64,000 bases of DNA from positions 1 through 64,000 of the forward strand of contig CAJJAT010000013.1 in the NCBI GenBank assembly GCA_905182175.1. Direction: 5' to 3'. Shown here one piece after another: positions 28,501 through 37,983 of the stretch (the stretch's first letter is position 1; every line of letters begins with the position of its first letter). Source of the stretch: Flavobacteriales bacterium UBA1494. GTDB taxonomy: Bacteria; Bacteroidota; Bacteroidia; Flavobacteriales_E; Vicingaceae. The notes beneath the pieces were generated by a model. The model saw only the letters and a program-made list of their open reading frames with translations. It was not told the DNA's origin and ran no database searches. Made by a program: the position numbers and the translations under genes.

Positions 28501-29281
28501 CTAATAGTCCTCCAATTCTTCCTAAAATACTTCCTTCGCCTGTTCGTTTTCCTCCCGTTCTTGGCATGTTGGCGTAAATTCTATCTGCCAATCTGCTAAA
28601 GGGCATAGACTGAATCCAGACATCGCCTGGACCTTGCAAAGTGGTAATAAATAAACCTTCACCACCAAACAGGGAGTTTTTAATTCCTTTTTGTAGTTTA
28701 ATGTCATAATTCACAGAGGAACTTAACGCAACCAAACAGCCTGTATCTACATTTAATGCCTCTCCATGAGTCAAGGATCGTTTCACTACTGTTCCACCTG
28801 CGTGAAGAAAAGCTAAACCATTGCCCTCTAGTTTTTGCATGATAAAACCCTCACCGCCAAAAAAACCAACACCTAACTTTTGTTGAAATTCAATGCCGAC
28901 TGAAACGCCCTTTGCAGCGCATAGAAAAGCTTCTTTTTGGCAAATTATTTTTCCACCAAACTCAAGAAGATGCATTGGAATTATTTTTCCTGGATAAGGT
29001 GCAGCAAAGGTTACTTTCGCCTTAGAGCTGCCTCTCTGAGTGTAAGTTGTCATGAACAAACTTTCGCCCGTCAGAACCCTCTTACCGGCTGAGAAAATCT
29101 TACCTAAAACACTCTCATCTTGTTTCGAGCCATCGCCTAAGATAGTGTTCATTTCTATGCTTTGGTTCATCATCATCATGCTGCCAGCTTCGGCGATGAC
29201 AGTCTCATTTGGGTCTAACTCAATTTCAACGCATTGTAAATCGTTCCCAAAAATCTCAAAGTCTATTTCGTGTGAGTTCAT
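28487..29281 (-). CDS. AIM24/TIGR00266 family protein
   Basis: A 264-residue protein of the AIM24 (DUF124) family, with the typical beginning (FEIFGNDLQCVEIELDPNETVIAEAGSMMMM), glycine-rich beta strands (GVGFFGGEGFIMQKLEGNGLAFLHAGGTV), and end (GGEGLFITTLQGPGDVWIQSMPFSRLADRI). These are TRAP/AIM24-like beta-prism proteins of uncertain biochemical role. There is no signal peptide. It is the first gene of the six-gene envelope operon and is divergent from the SRPBCC gene. Confidence 0.9.
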   Translation of the reverse strand: MNSHEIDFEIFGNDLQCVEIELDPNETVIAEAGSMMMMNQSIEMNTILGDGSKQDESVLGKIFSAGKRVLTGESLFMTTYTQRGSSKAKVTFAAPYPGKIIPMHLLEFGGKIICQKEAFLCAAKGVSVGIEFQQKLGVGFFGGEGFIMQKLEGNGLAFLHAGGTVVKRSLTHGEALNVDTGCLVALSSSVNYDIKLQKGIKNSLFGGEGLFITTLQGPGDVWIQSMPFSRLADRIYANMPRTGGKRTGEGSILGRIGGLLDGDN

Positions 29282-29369
29282 ATTTAAAATAATCAGCAGT
29301 GTAAAAAAACGAAAAATTGTTCTATCTTAGGTTTAGGTTTAATTTTAATTAATAAACAAAGCCAAACCT

Positions 29370-30374
29370 ATGAAATTCTTAAAAGGACTTGTACTTGTAA
29401 TTGTAGTAATTATTGCTTTTGTAGTTATTTATGGAGCAACACAACCTTCGCAAATGGAAGTGAAAGAATCTATTGAAATTAATGCACCTGCAAGTCTCGT
29501 ATTTGAGGAGATTGAAGATTTTGAAGCTTGGGATGATTGGTCTGCTTGGAGTAAAATGGATCCGAATATGGTACAAACTTATGAGGGAGAAATAGGAACT
29601 GTAGGGTATAAGAATTCTTGGGTGAGCAAAAATCAAAAGGTTGGAACAGGAAGCCAAGAAATAATAGAGATTCGTGACAATGAATATATGGAAACCAAGA
29701 TGGGATTCAATGACAATGCGGCTGAAAATTTGGCTTCTTTTACTTTAACTGAAAATGATGGTAAAACAACAGTCGTTTGGTACATGATTGGAGCTGAAAC
29801 ACCCTTTTATTCCCGAATAATCAACACCATATTTAAACCTATGATTGCAGAAAGTTATAAAAGGAGTTTAATAGATTTGAAAAAAATTGTTGAAAGTAAA
29901 ACGATTGTACTACCAAACCCCTTAGGGTTGAAAATTGTTGAGGTGGAAGGAATGTCGATCATATCAATCAAAGATTCCTGTGCAGTCGGAGAAGTGCCAA
30001 CGAGAATGACTAAAATTTATACCGAGCTAGGAATTTTTATGGCAATTAATAACATCGAAACAGCAGGAAATGGCCTAGCGCTATATTATGCTTATTCTCC
30101 TGAAAAAGTAGTTTTTGAACCAGCATTTCCCATAATAGGGGAGGTTGAAGGAACGGATAGAGTTAAGGTTAAAAAGGGACCCTTTGGAAGGGCCATAAAA
30201 GCAATACATGTTGGAGATTATGAAGGGTTATCCGAAGTGCGTTTGGGCATTAAAGAGTATGCTAAGAAAATGAATGTTGAATTAACCAATTCCTATTGGG
30301 AGGTCTATTTTAATCAATCGGGAGAGATAGAAAAAGCCCAATCGGAGACACATATTTATTATTCTGTAAAATAG
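29370..30374 (+). CDS. Membrane-anchored SRPBCC / GyrI-like domain protein
   Basis: A 334-residue protein with an N-terminal membrane helix (FLKGLVLVIVVIIAFVVIYG). It has a START-like SRPBCC ligand-binding domain to about residue 165 (IEINAPASLVFEEIEDFEAWDDWSAW) and a GyrI/effector-binding domain from about 175 to the end (SIISIKDSCAVGEVPTRM, HVGDYEGLSEV, NSYWEVYFN). The combination suggests binding of a small hydrophobic ligand, but no ligand can be deduced. The gene is single and divergent from the AIM24 gene. Confidence 0.88.
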   Translation: MKFLKGLVLVIVVIIAFVVIYGATQPSQMEVKESIEINAPASLVFEEIEDFEAWDDWSAWSKMDPNMVQTYEGEIGTVGYKNSWVSKNQKVGTGSQEIIEIRDNEYMETKMGFNDNAAENLASFTLTENDGKTTVVWYMIGAETPFYSRIINTIFKPMIAESYKRSLIDLKKIVESKTIVLPNPLGLKIVEVEGMSIISIKDSCAVGEVPTRMTKIYTELGIFMAINNIETAGNGLALYYAYSPEKVVFEPAFPIIGEVEGTDRVKVKKGPFGRAIKAIHVGDYEGLSEVRLGIKEYAKKMNVELTNSYWEVYFNQSGEIEKAQSETHIYYSVK

Positions 30375-30498
30375 AATAGTATAATTAAGTATTCGGGATT
30401 ACTGATCACAACTTTTGGACAACAAATGGTGTTTTCTTAGTGTAGGCAAGAAATAATTTTTGACTCAACCAATCTAAGCACTTAAAATAAAATTTACG

Positions 30499-31422
30499 AT
30501 GACGAACTACTTGTTCTTATTTCTCTCACTTATAGCATTTGTTGCTTGCGAGCCGAAGATTAAAGTTGAAGAATTGAATACAGCAAACGCGAGCGACGAC
30601 GGTGATTTTAACAAAAGCTATTGGGAAGATGGCAAGGCTGAGATTGCCGTATACGATTTAGTACAAAATAGATACAATGGGTTACACCCCGGAAAACTAG
30701 TAAGTGTATTTGTTTTGGAAGATTTTATTACAGACAAACATGTTAAAAATGAGCGGTATATTAGTAAAAGTTCAACTCAAGTTTTGAAAAACATTAGAGT
30801 TTCAAAATTTACAACTGGCATTTACGATTACTCTTTGCATTCAACTGTCTTTACGCCTCTAAATCAAAAACAATTTCCAACCTTAAAAGTCGTGAATACC
30901 ATGCAAGAGTGGTGCGGATCTACTTTCTTGCAGCTTAATTATGAAAAGGATGTCTACATTGCTCAACAGAGGTCTTATTTCGAGGCTGAGGGCGATCGGC
31001 AGTTAACAATACCTAGTGCAATAATAGAAGATGCTCTCATGAATCAAATCAGGCTAGATTATAGAGCACTACCGCTGGGAATTTTCCCAATAATTCCTAG
31101 ATTGGAATACATTGCATTGAAACATAAAGACCTTGTATCTTTAAAGGCTGAAGGAAGTCTAAATGTTTACCGTGAAAATGATTTTTCTGGAGAACACCTT
31201 TTAAAGTATAGCTACCGAGTTAAATCTCAGAGTAGAGTAGTAGAGTTAGTTTTTGAAAAGGCAGCACCGTATACTATTGTAGGGTTTAAAGAAAGTTACC
31301 CTTCTGCTTTTGACGGAGAAATTAGAACGACCACTGCAACATTAATTTCAAGCGAAAGACTAGCTTATTGGGAAATGAACTCTCCTAAAGACACTGAAAT
31401 CAGGAATAAAATAGGTCTCTAA
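30499..31422 (+). CDS. Conserved Bacteroidota lipoprotein of unknown function
   Basis: A 307-residue lipoprotein: signal peptide with lipobox IAFVAC at about residues 12-17. The mature part has blocks such as SYWEDGKAEIAVYDLVQNRYNGLHPGKLVSVFVLEDF, TGIYDYSLHSTVFTP and MQEWCGSTFLQLN, a pattern I associate with a conserved but uncharacterised Bacteroidota family. There is no recognised catalytic motif. It lies just upstream of tRNA-His on the same strand but has no coupling to it. Confidence 0.78.
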   Translation: MTNYLFLFLSLIAFVACEPKIKVEELNTANASDDGDFNKSYWEDGKAEIAVYDLVQNRYNGLHPGKLVSVFVLEDFITDKHVKNERYISKSSTQVLKNIRVSKFTTGIYDYSLHSTVFTPLNQKQFPTLKVVNTMQEWCGSTFLQLNYEKDVYIAQQRSYFEAEGDRQLTIPSAIIEDALMNQIRLDYRALPLGIFPIIPRLEYIALKHKDLVSLKAEGSLNVYRENDFSGEHLLKYSYRVKSQSRVVELVFEKAAPYTIVGFKESYPSAFDGEIRTTTATLISSERLAYWEMNSPKDTEIRNKIGL

Positions 31423-31472
31423 ATTTTATTTTATTTTTTGATTTAGTAGAACTTATTTTCAATCCATTTTTC

Positions 31473-31480
31473 TATATTTG
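31473..31480 (+). promoter_or_regulatory. Candidate -7 promoter box for tRNA-His
   Basis: TATATTTG matches the Bacteroidota TAnnTTTG -7 element, 46 bases before the tRNA. No convincing -33 TTG is found at the usual distance. Weak on its own; position makes it plausible. Confidence 0.4.
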
Positions 31481-31525
31481 CAAACCGAAAGAATTTTGGA
31501 AACTTGCAACTTATTGCAAAATTAT

Positions 31526-31600
31526 GGTGGTTGTAGCTCAGTTGGTTAGAGCACTGGTTTGTGGTGCCGGGGGTCGTGGGTTCGAATCCCATCATCCACC
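31526..31600 (+). tRNA. tRNA-His (anticodon GTG)
   Basis: Cloverleaf: acceptor GTGGTTG (31527-31533) with CATCCAC (31593-31599); D-stem GCTC/GAGC; anticodon stem CTGGT/GCCGG with loop TTGTGGT and anticodon GTG at 31561-31563; T-stem GTGGG/CCCAT with loop TTCGAAT. The G at 31526 is the templated G-1 expected of tRNA-His, facing C at 31600. One acceptor pair is a T-T mismatch (31531 against 31595). CCA is not encoded. Confidence 0.95.
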
Positions 31601-31610
31601 CTTTAACATG

Positions 31611-31642
31611 AAAACCAAGTCTTTCAAGACTTGGTTTTTTTG
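31611..31642 (+). terminator. Intrinsic terminator after tRNA-His
   Basis: AAAACCAAGTC at 31611-31621 pairs with GACTTGGTTTT at 31628-31638, and the T-run continues to 31641. It lies ten bases after the tRNA. Confidence 0.88.
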
Positions 31643-31705
31643 TACCATTTTTTTATATGAAGCTCCCATCAAATTAAAATTAATAGAATTTAAAAGATAC
31701 TTTTT

Positions 31706-31721
31706 CTTTTAATGGAGGGTC
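31706..31721 (+). repeat. 16-bp repeat, copy 1
   Basis: CTTTTAATGGAGGGTC occurs here and again at 47300-47315, both in non-coding DNA and in the same orientation, each preceded by a T-rich stretch and followed a few bases later by CAAATG. The nature of the repeat is unknown. Confidence 0.55.
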
Positions 31722-31840
31722 CATATAAGACAAATGGTCGTTCCTCAAGAGTTTCTATTACTTACTTGAAATGGCAATAGCATAAAAAGTTGGTTCATAA
31801 ACAATCTTAGTTAGAGTAGAAGACCTGTTAGTTTCTATGG

Positions 31841-33100
31841 CTATAGCTTGATTCCTAACAAAGTTACGTCATCTGTTTGCTCAGAATCTCCCTTCCAAAG
31901 GTTGAAATTGTAAGTAAGAATACTTTTCTGTTCCCTTAATTTTTCATTTTGTATTGAAAGGAGCAAATTTGTGAAATTTAGTGAGTTAAAACATTTATCA
32001 GAAGGGCCTCCAAACTGATCAGTGTATCCGTTTGAGCTGAGATAGAGCATATCTCCTGATTTATATTTTATTGTATGCTCTTCTATTTCAAATTTTTCAT
32101 TCTTACAGCCAATAGCAAATCTACTTCCCATTACCTTAAAGAGCGGCTTTCCGGTTCTTTGAGAGTACTTTTTAATTTTTTCACAGACAACCGTATCTAC
32201 TTTGTTTGTTATTAAATAGAGTGGGCTTTTAGCGCCCGCGTAGGTAATTGACTTATTTTTTTGGTCAATCGCACAGATTACAACGTCCATCCCAACTTCA
32301 TTGTGTGTTCTTTCATGCTCTTCCATAAAAATCAATACCAGTTCATTTGCTTTCTCCAATATCTCTTTTGGCTTTCGTAACCCGTAGTGCTGAACAGTTA
32401 AATTTAGTACATTATAAAAACAGATTGATAACAATGAGCCCTGTATGCCATGACCTGTGCAATCTACCACAGCAATTAATTGAATATCTCCAAAATTTTG
32501 AATCCAATAAAAATCTCCCGAAACACTAAATTTAGGTTGGAAGTAGATGAAATTATCAGGAAAAAGATGACTTATTTCAGATTTTCTAGGTAAAATAGCA
32601 ATTTGAACATTAGCTGCTGATTGCAGATAATCTGTCCATTTTTTTTTAGCGGCAGAGTCTTCTAGAGCAAGTTCTTTTATTGCTTTTGTAATTACATCTT
32701 TAGTACTATCCTCAGATAATTTATGGAACTTTTCTATTTTTTTAAAGTGCAATTTAATAACAGATAAAAGTTCTTTGGGCTCAAATGGTTTCGTAAGGTA
32801 GTCTTCGGCACCCAGATTCATCCCTATTCGTATATCGGATACTTGAGACCTCGCACTCAGAAAAATAAAGGGAATAAAGGATAAGTCAGAATGATTTTGA
32901 AACGCTTTGATGGTATCTATTCCGTCCATTTGTTTCATTATCATGTCACAGACAACAAGATCTGGAGAAGATTCAATCGCTTTTTTAAAGCCTTCTTTAC
33001 CATTCCTTGCTTGAATAACTTTATAATCTGATATCGCAAGTATTTCTGAGAGCGTTTCTCTTATATTGGCCTCGTCTTCTATAATTAGAATCTTTTTCAT
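31841..33100 (-). CDS. Response regulator with PP2C (SpoIIE/RsbU-type) phosphatase output
   Basis: Signal protein of 419 residues: a receiver domain at 1-120 with phosphoacceptor Asp52 (VVCDMIMKQMDG) and Lys in TKPFEPKE, a short helical linker, then a SpoIIE-type Ser/Thr phosphatase domain from about 185. Metal-binding patterns are SGDFYWIQ, VVDCTGHG, SSNGYTDQ and TDDVTLLGI. Family knowledge: such proteins dephosphorylate anti-anti-sigma factors or other partners when the receiver is phosphorylated. It lies downstream of the kinase/LytTR cluster on the same strand, with 208 bases between. No anti-sigma or STAS gene is nearby. Confidence 0.93.
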   Translation of the reverse strand: MKKILIIEDEANIRETLSEILAISDYKVIQARNGKEGFKKAIESSPDLVVCDMIMKQMDGIDTIKAFQNHSDLSFIPFIFLSARSQVSDIRIGMNLGAEDYLTKPFEPKELLSVIKLHFKKIEKFHKLSEDSTKDVITKAIKELALEDSAAKKKWTDYLQSAANVQIAILPRKSEISHLFPDNFIYFQPKFSVSGDFYWIQNFGDIQLIAVVDCTGHGIQGSLLSICFYNVLNLTVQHYGLRKPKEILEKANELVLIFMEEHERTHNEVGMDVVICAIDQKNKSITYAGAKSPLYLITNKVDTVVCEKIKKYSQRTGKPLFKVMGSRFAIGCKNEKFEIEEHTIKYKSGDMLYLSSNGYTDQFGGPSDKCFNSLNFTNLLLSIQNEKLREQKSILTYNFNLWKGDSEQTDDVTLLGIKL

Positions 33101-33308
33101 ATCGAAAATTTTAACTTTACAATGTTAGGATGCATCAGATGAAGATGAAACAGCAGATTTCCGAATGACTGCTTTTGCTTACCCAAAGTAAAGTGAACAT
33201 TAATTTATTACAGGTGCTTTTTTTGGGCTAAAATTTATACTGTGCGATAGTATGTTATCTTTAACAATCCAATATGGACCATTTCTGCGTTAATTTAGCA
33301 TTGGAAGT

Positions 33309-34055
33309 TTACTCATACTTTAAAAGTTTCAATAACTCGTCCTTCTTACGAGTTGCAACTGGTACTGTAGATCCATCCGATAAAACTAAATATCCCCCTT
33401 TACCTCGAACATATCTTTCAGCGAATCGGAGGTTTACAATGCCTGATTTGTGAACTTTAAAGAAACCATTGTTAATTAAAGCAACTTCAAATTCTTTCAT
33501 TGGTTTTGAAACCAACATCTTTTTGTTATCTATTAAGTGAAAAAAACAATAGGCTCTTTCGGCTTTACATTGTATTATTTGCTCAAAAGGTACCAGTTCA
33601 AGGCCCTCTTCTGTCGGGATAGTGAGTTTTTTAAAGCGTTCTTTATAAGCAGAAGATTTACCACTCTGTGGACCCAACATTTTTTCCCGCTTATTTATTC
33701 TTAATTGAATAATTTTTAAAATTTCTACAGGATCAAATGGTTTTAGAATATAATCATCTGCTCCCAAATTCATCCCATATCTGATTTGTTCTTTTTCCAC
33801 CTTAGCAGTTAGGAATAAAAAAGAGGGCATAATTTTACTGGCATACTTTTGGGTAATTAATTCCAACAATGCAAATCCATCTAATTCAGGCATATTTACA
33901 TCACACAAGACTAAGTCAGGCTCTTTTTCTAATATCACAGCGTAACCTAATTTTCCGTTGCTTGCAGTGAATACATCATACCCACTAAATTCTAGAATTT
34001 CCTGTAGGGTTTCTCTAATGTTAATCTCATCCTCAACTATTACAATTCTGGTCAT
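33309..34055 (-). CDS. LytTR-family response regulator
   Basis: DNA-binding response regulator of 248 residues. The receiver (1-122) has the acidic pair ED at 8-9 region, phosphoacceptor Asp52 (LCDVNMPELDG), Thr in FLTAKVEKEQ and Lys in LKPFDPVE. The LytTR domain covers about 150-248, with FFKVHKSGIVNL and the VPVATRKKDELLKLL end. LytTR proteins bind pairs of 9-bp direct repeats; two such repeats lie in the divergent promoter region upstream of this operon (41367-41396). The gene overlaps the kinase by ATGA, so kinase and regulator are probably a cognate pair. Confidence 0.94.
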   Translation of the reverse strand: MTRIVIVEDEINIRETLQEILEFSGYDVFTASNGKLGYAVILEKEPDLVLCDVNMPELDGFALLELITQKYASKIMPSFLFLTAKVEKEQIRYGMNLGADDYILKPFDPVEILKIIQLRINKREKMLGPQSGKSSAYKERFKKLTIPTEEGLELVPFEQIIQCKAERAYCFFHLIDNKKMLVSKPMKEFEVALINNGFFKVHKSGIVNLRFAERYVRGKGGYLVLSDGSTVPVATRKKDELLKLLKYE

Positions 34056-36397
34056 CTTTTTTGTTTTTGTATGGTGATAGTAAATGTAGAACCTTCTCCT
34101 ATTATACTTTCAACATTTACTCTACCACCCATTAATTCTAGGTAAGCTTTTACAATAGAAGTTCCTAGACCTGTTCCATTAATATCGCCCACATTATCAG
34201 CTCTGTAAAATGGTTCGAAAATGTTACTGATGTCACTTTCTGGAATCCCTATTCCAAAATCTTGAATGGTAATGGTTAACATATCTTTTTTATATTCGAC
34301 GTGAACCAATGGCGTTTTATTTGTTAAAGAATACTTGAATGCGTTTGAAACTAAGTTCGAGAATGCGTTTTCAAACAGTTTAGGATCTAATTCGTACATC
34401 GATTTATGGCCATCAGAAGTTACATAAATCTCTCTGCCATCTGTCTGAATTTCGTTGTGTTTTTGTATTATTGATTGTATTAAGACTAATGCGTCTACCG
34501 ATTGAAGATTTGGCTTCAAGGTTCCCGAATCGTTCTTCCCTAAAATTAAAACATCATCCATTAGGTCAGTCATTCTTTTCACCTCAGTTTGTATTCTCTG
34601 GTATACTCGTTCAAACTTTATTTTAAAATCCGGTCCTACTTCTTGAATTTGCATCTCCAACAACCCAATGTTTGATAGAATAACTGTGAGTGGTGTTCGA
34701 AATTGGTGTGAAGCGGTCGATACAAACTGAGATTTCAATTTACTGAGTTCTTTTTCTTTTTGATAAGCGATTTCAATTTTGTTCTTTGCTTTTTCTAGGT
34801 CCTTTGTTCTTTTCAGCACTTTAATCTCTAACTCCTCGTTCATACTTCTTAAAGTTTGCTCACTTATTTTTTTTTGAGTGACGTCTTTGATTAAAAGCAG
34901 TATATTTTCAAAGCCAATTGATTCATTCATTGATGAAATATCCAAAGTATACCATTTTGACCTATTCTTAAATTCCAAATTGGGCGATTTACCATTGTCA
35001 ACAAAATTTTGAATAGCTTCAACAACAAATGGCACAACTTTTTTCTCAAAAAAGGAATGAACAGTCAATTGTTTAGTTTCAGAACGAGATATATTAATTA
35101 AAGCAAGTTTGTTGGCGTATAACACATCTAGGTGTTTATTAACCTTTAAAACAGCCTGTGGTAGTTCTTCTGCCAGTAATCTAAATTTCGCTTCACTTTT
35201 AATTAACTCATTTTCTTTAATTTTTGATTCAGTAATGTCTAAACAAGCAACTGTTAAGTTTTGGAGCTGGGTTTCATTACTCGTCATTACTTTTCCTAAC
35301 AAAAAGAGGACTTTTTCCTTTCCATCCGGTGTAATTATGCGAGCTTCAAAAGAAAAATTTTGGTTTAATTTTATCGCATCAAATATTTCTTTTTTAGCTC
35401 GCAGTCGATCTGAGTGATGGAAAAAATTTAAATAATTCTGAAATGAGATCCCAATAACATCTGATTTGGTAATACCATAGATATTAGCTAATGTGTCTGA
35501 CCATTTTATCTCATTGGAGTTTGTTTCGTAATTTAAAGTTCCAACTCCAGCCATTTTTTGAGTTTCCTCCAAAAGATTGTTGCGCTCTTTTAGTAACTCC
35601 TCAAGTTTCTTTTTCTCTGAAACATCTCTTATTATACTTTCTATCCCAATAGGATTCTTCTGGTCATCGTAATATAATTTGGACGTTAACGAAATGGTTT
35701 TTTTCCTCCCATCTTTTGTAACTATTACTGTATCTAATTCCGTTAAATATTTTAGCTCCTTAAGTTTTTTGATATGCGCTGTTCTTTTATCTGCGCTACC
35801 GCAACAAATATCAGCACTACCGCACAAAACACTCATATCCTTACCTATCAAATCTTCTGGTTTATAGCCGTAAATAGTTTCTACCGATGGACTAATGATT
35901 TCAATTTTCCCCGAAAAGCTCGATCGAGATAAGACATCTGACATAGAATTAAAAATATCTCTGAACTGGCTTTCACTTCTTGTTAAATTATTTTGTATTA
36001 ATTCCTTTTCTTTATTTAATTGGTATCCTTCTATAGCTAAAGCAACTATTATAATAATGTTACTTGGATCGAAGGGTTTGGTAATGCACTTGTGCACTCT
36101 AGTTTCGTTTATGGCTTCTTTCAACACATTAATGTCTGCGTAGCCCGTGAGTAATATAGTTGGTATTAAAGGGGCTTTTTTCTTTATTTTCGCTAAGACC
36201 TGTAAGCCCGTCATCTTCGGCATTTGCTGGTCAGAAATAACTAGATCAAAAGATTGCTCGTCAAATAAACGCAGGGCTTCTTCTGCACAATTTGAGGTAA
36301 CTATGTTGTATTCTTTTCTAAGCAATGCATGTACTATTCTCAAACTGAATTCATCATCATCAACATATAAAATTGAGTGTTCTTTTTCTTGAGCCAT
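34052..36397 (-). CDS. Hybrid sensor histidine kinase REC-PAS-PAS-PAS-HisKA-HATPase
   Basis: A 781-residue cytosolic kinase with no membrane helix. An N-terminal receiver (Asp56 in VISDQQMPKMTG) is followed by three PAS domains: about 145-265, with C-terminal PAC SLTSKLYYDDQKNPIGIESIIRDVSE; about 280-395; and about 400-515. Then come HisKA (STASHQFRTPLT, His near residue 560) and HATPase, with N-box NAFSNLVSNAFKYS and G boxes DFGIGI and GTGLGTSIVK. The first PAS holds a Cys-rich stretch, VLCGSADICCGSADKR. It overlaps the LytTR regulator by ATGA and begins one base after the broken receiver gene. Confidence 0.94.
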   Translation of the reverse strand: MAQEKEHSILYVDDDEFSLRIVHALLRKEYNIVTSNCAEEALRLFDEQSFDLVISDQQMPKMTGLQVLAKIKKKAPLIPTILLTGYADINVLKEAINETRVHKCITKPFDPSNIIIIVALAIEGYQLNKEKELIQNNLTRSESQFRDIFNSMSDVLSRSSFSGKIEIISPSVETIYGYKPEDLIGKDMSVLCGSADICCGSADKRTAHIKKLKELKYLTELDTVIVTKDGRKKTISLTSKLYYDDQKNPIGIESIIRDVSEKKKLEELLKERNNLLEETQKMAGVGTLNYETNSNEIKWSDTLANIYGITKSDVIGISFQNYLNFFHHSDRLRAKKEIFDAIKLNQNFSFEARIITPDGKEKVLFLLGKVMTSNETQLQNLTVACLDITESKIKENELIKSEAKFRLLAEELPQAVLKVNKHLDVLYANKLALINISRSETKQLTVHSFFEKKVVPFVVEAIQNFVDNGKSPNLEFKNRSKWYTLDISSMNESIGFENILLLIKDVTQKKISEQTLRSMNEELEIKVLKRTKDLEKAKNKIEIAYQKEKELSKLKSQFVSTASHQFRTPLTVILSNIGLLEMQIQEVGPDFKIKFERVYQRIQTEVKRMTDLMDDVLILGKNDSGTLKPNLQSVDALVLIQSIIQKHNEIQTDGREIYVTSDGHKSMYELDPKLFENAFSNLVSNAFKYSLTNKTPLVHVEYKKDMLTITIQDFGIGIPESDISNIFEPFYRADNVGDINGTGLGTSIVKAYLELMGGRVNVESIIGEGSTFTITIQKQKR

Positions 36398-36398
36398 A

Positions 36399-36767
36399 TT
36401 AAGATTGTATTACTGATTTTATGGTCGCGTTTAATTTTTCATAATTCCAAGGTTTAGGAATAAATTCTAAGAGCATGTATTTTTCTTTTGCTTCCTTTAC
36501 TTCATTTGTCTCTTCAAATCCCGAAAACATTATTCTGGAAGGGCGAGTTTGAGGAAATTGTTCAAAAATCTGTCTTAGTAATTGGAAACCCGTCATTTAT
36601 GGCATTCTTTGATTCGTTATTAACACATCAGGATCTTTATCTGTTATTATTTTTAACGCTTTTTTATCGTTTGCAGAAGTTAATACAGTGTAATCTCTTC
36701 TAAGAGCAGAACGAAATGTACTTAGGTTTGCTTCCTTATCGTCTATGTATAGCACTGTAGGTTTCAT
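36399..36767 (-). pseudogene. Broken single-domain response regulator
   Basis: A 123-codon frame from MKPTVLYIDDKEANLSTF to the C-terminal FIPKPWNYEKL and IKSVIQS is a complete receiver, except that a TAA (36597-36599) interrupts it exactly where a conserved residue follows MP in QRMPxMTGFQLL. The phosphoacceptor position also reads Asn (ITNQRMP) instead of Asp, so the domain could not be phosphorylated even with read-through. It overlaps the upstream kinase remnant by ATGA (36764-36767). Either a recently inactivated gene or two short pieces; the former is far more likely. Confidence 0.88.
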
Positions 36768-37983
36768 TCTTTCATTTTGTTTAGTAAATAAACTCTAAAA
36801 GAAGTCCCCTCATTACGATTGCTTGTGTAGGTAATAGTTCCGACGAGATTCTCCACAATGCCAAAACTGATGTATAAACCAAAGCACGTGCCTTCACCCA
36901 CTTTTTTGGTGGTTACAAAAGGCTCGAAAATTCGATCGCCCAATTCTTCATTTATTCCGGAACCATTGTCGGAAACTGTAATAGTAGCGCCTTCTCCTTG
37001 ATTGAGTGTAGTTACGTTGGTAATTACCTCTTTTTCAATAGCTTGTTGATATTTCATAACCTGTTTTATGAAACCTGTTGTAGAGAGCATGAGTACCAAT
37101 TTACCTCATTTATATTTTCCTGCAAATTACAATTTAATTTAATTTGTTTCTCACTAATTCGTTTAACTATTTTGAGATTACTTCTTATTACTTCATTTAC
37201 ATTTACCTTAGAGTGTTGGTTACTATCCACTCTTGAAAAACGTCTTAATCCACTAATGATTTCTGGCGTTCTAGGAGCCCCCATCTTTATGTCTTTAATA
37301 GAGGTTATTAAGTTATTTTTTAGGTAGATATATTTAATCTGTCCTTTTAGTATTTCTATTTTTTGAGCCACATCTGGTAGCTGTTTTTCAAAGTCTATGG
37401 TTTCATAATAATCCAACAATTTCAAAAGATTTACAAGATCCAATTCAATACCTATCGCTCCGGCATTTACATAATTGATCGGGTTATTAATTTCGTGGGC
37501 GATTCCTGCTGTTAGCATTCCCAAAGAAACCAATCTATCTGACTGGATTAATTTAGTCTGAGACTGGCTAACTTGCAGAAGTGCTTGTTGCAATCGCTCA
37601 CTCTGCCTTTTAATAGTTAAATGTGTGTTCACCCTGATCAATACTTCGTCGAAATGAAAAGGCTTTTCAATGAAGTCAACAGCAGCGACTTCAAAGGCTC
37701 TTATTTTATCCACTACTTCAGTTAAGGCGCCCACAAAAATTATTGGTATTTCAGCCATATCTCCATGACTTTTTATAACCCTGCAGGTTTCATAACCGTC
37801 CATCCAGGGCACTTGAACATCCAACAAGACTAGATTTGGGGCTTTTGCCTTAATGCTTTTGATTGCTTTCATTCCGCTCATTGCTAGCCGAATGATATAT
37901 CCTTTAGGTTTCAATATACCCGCTAATACTTTTAAGTTTTCAAGGTTATCCTCAACCAACAAAATTTCATCCCTTTCTATCAT
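36764..37983 (-). pseudogene. Frameshifted response regulator-histidine kinase hybrid
   Basis: The first frame (37983 to 37066) encodes a receiver with Asp55 (VLLDVQVPWMDG), a coiled-coil linker and a HisKA domain with GMLTAGIAHEINNPINY (His163). The kinase core then continues in another frame (37099 to 36764) with VSDNGSGI, FEPFVTTKKVGEGTCFGLYIS and a normal HATPase end. Where the N-box (NLLxNA) should be, only damaged sequence is found, so a small deletion accompanies the shift. ATP binding would be abolished. The start overlaps the preceding dead kinase stop as TAATG. Confidence 0.87.
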
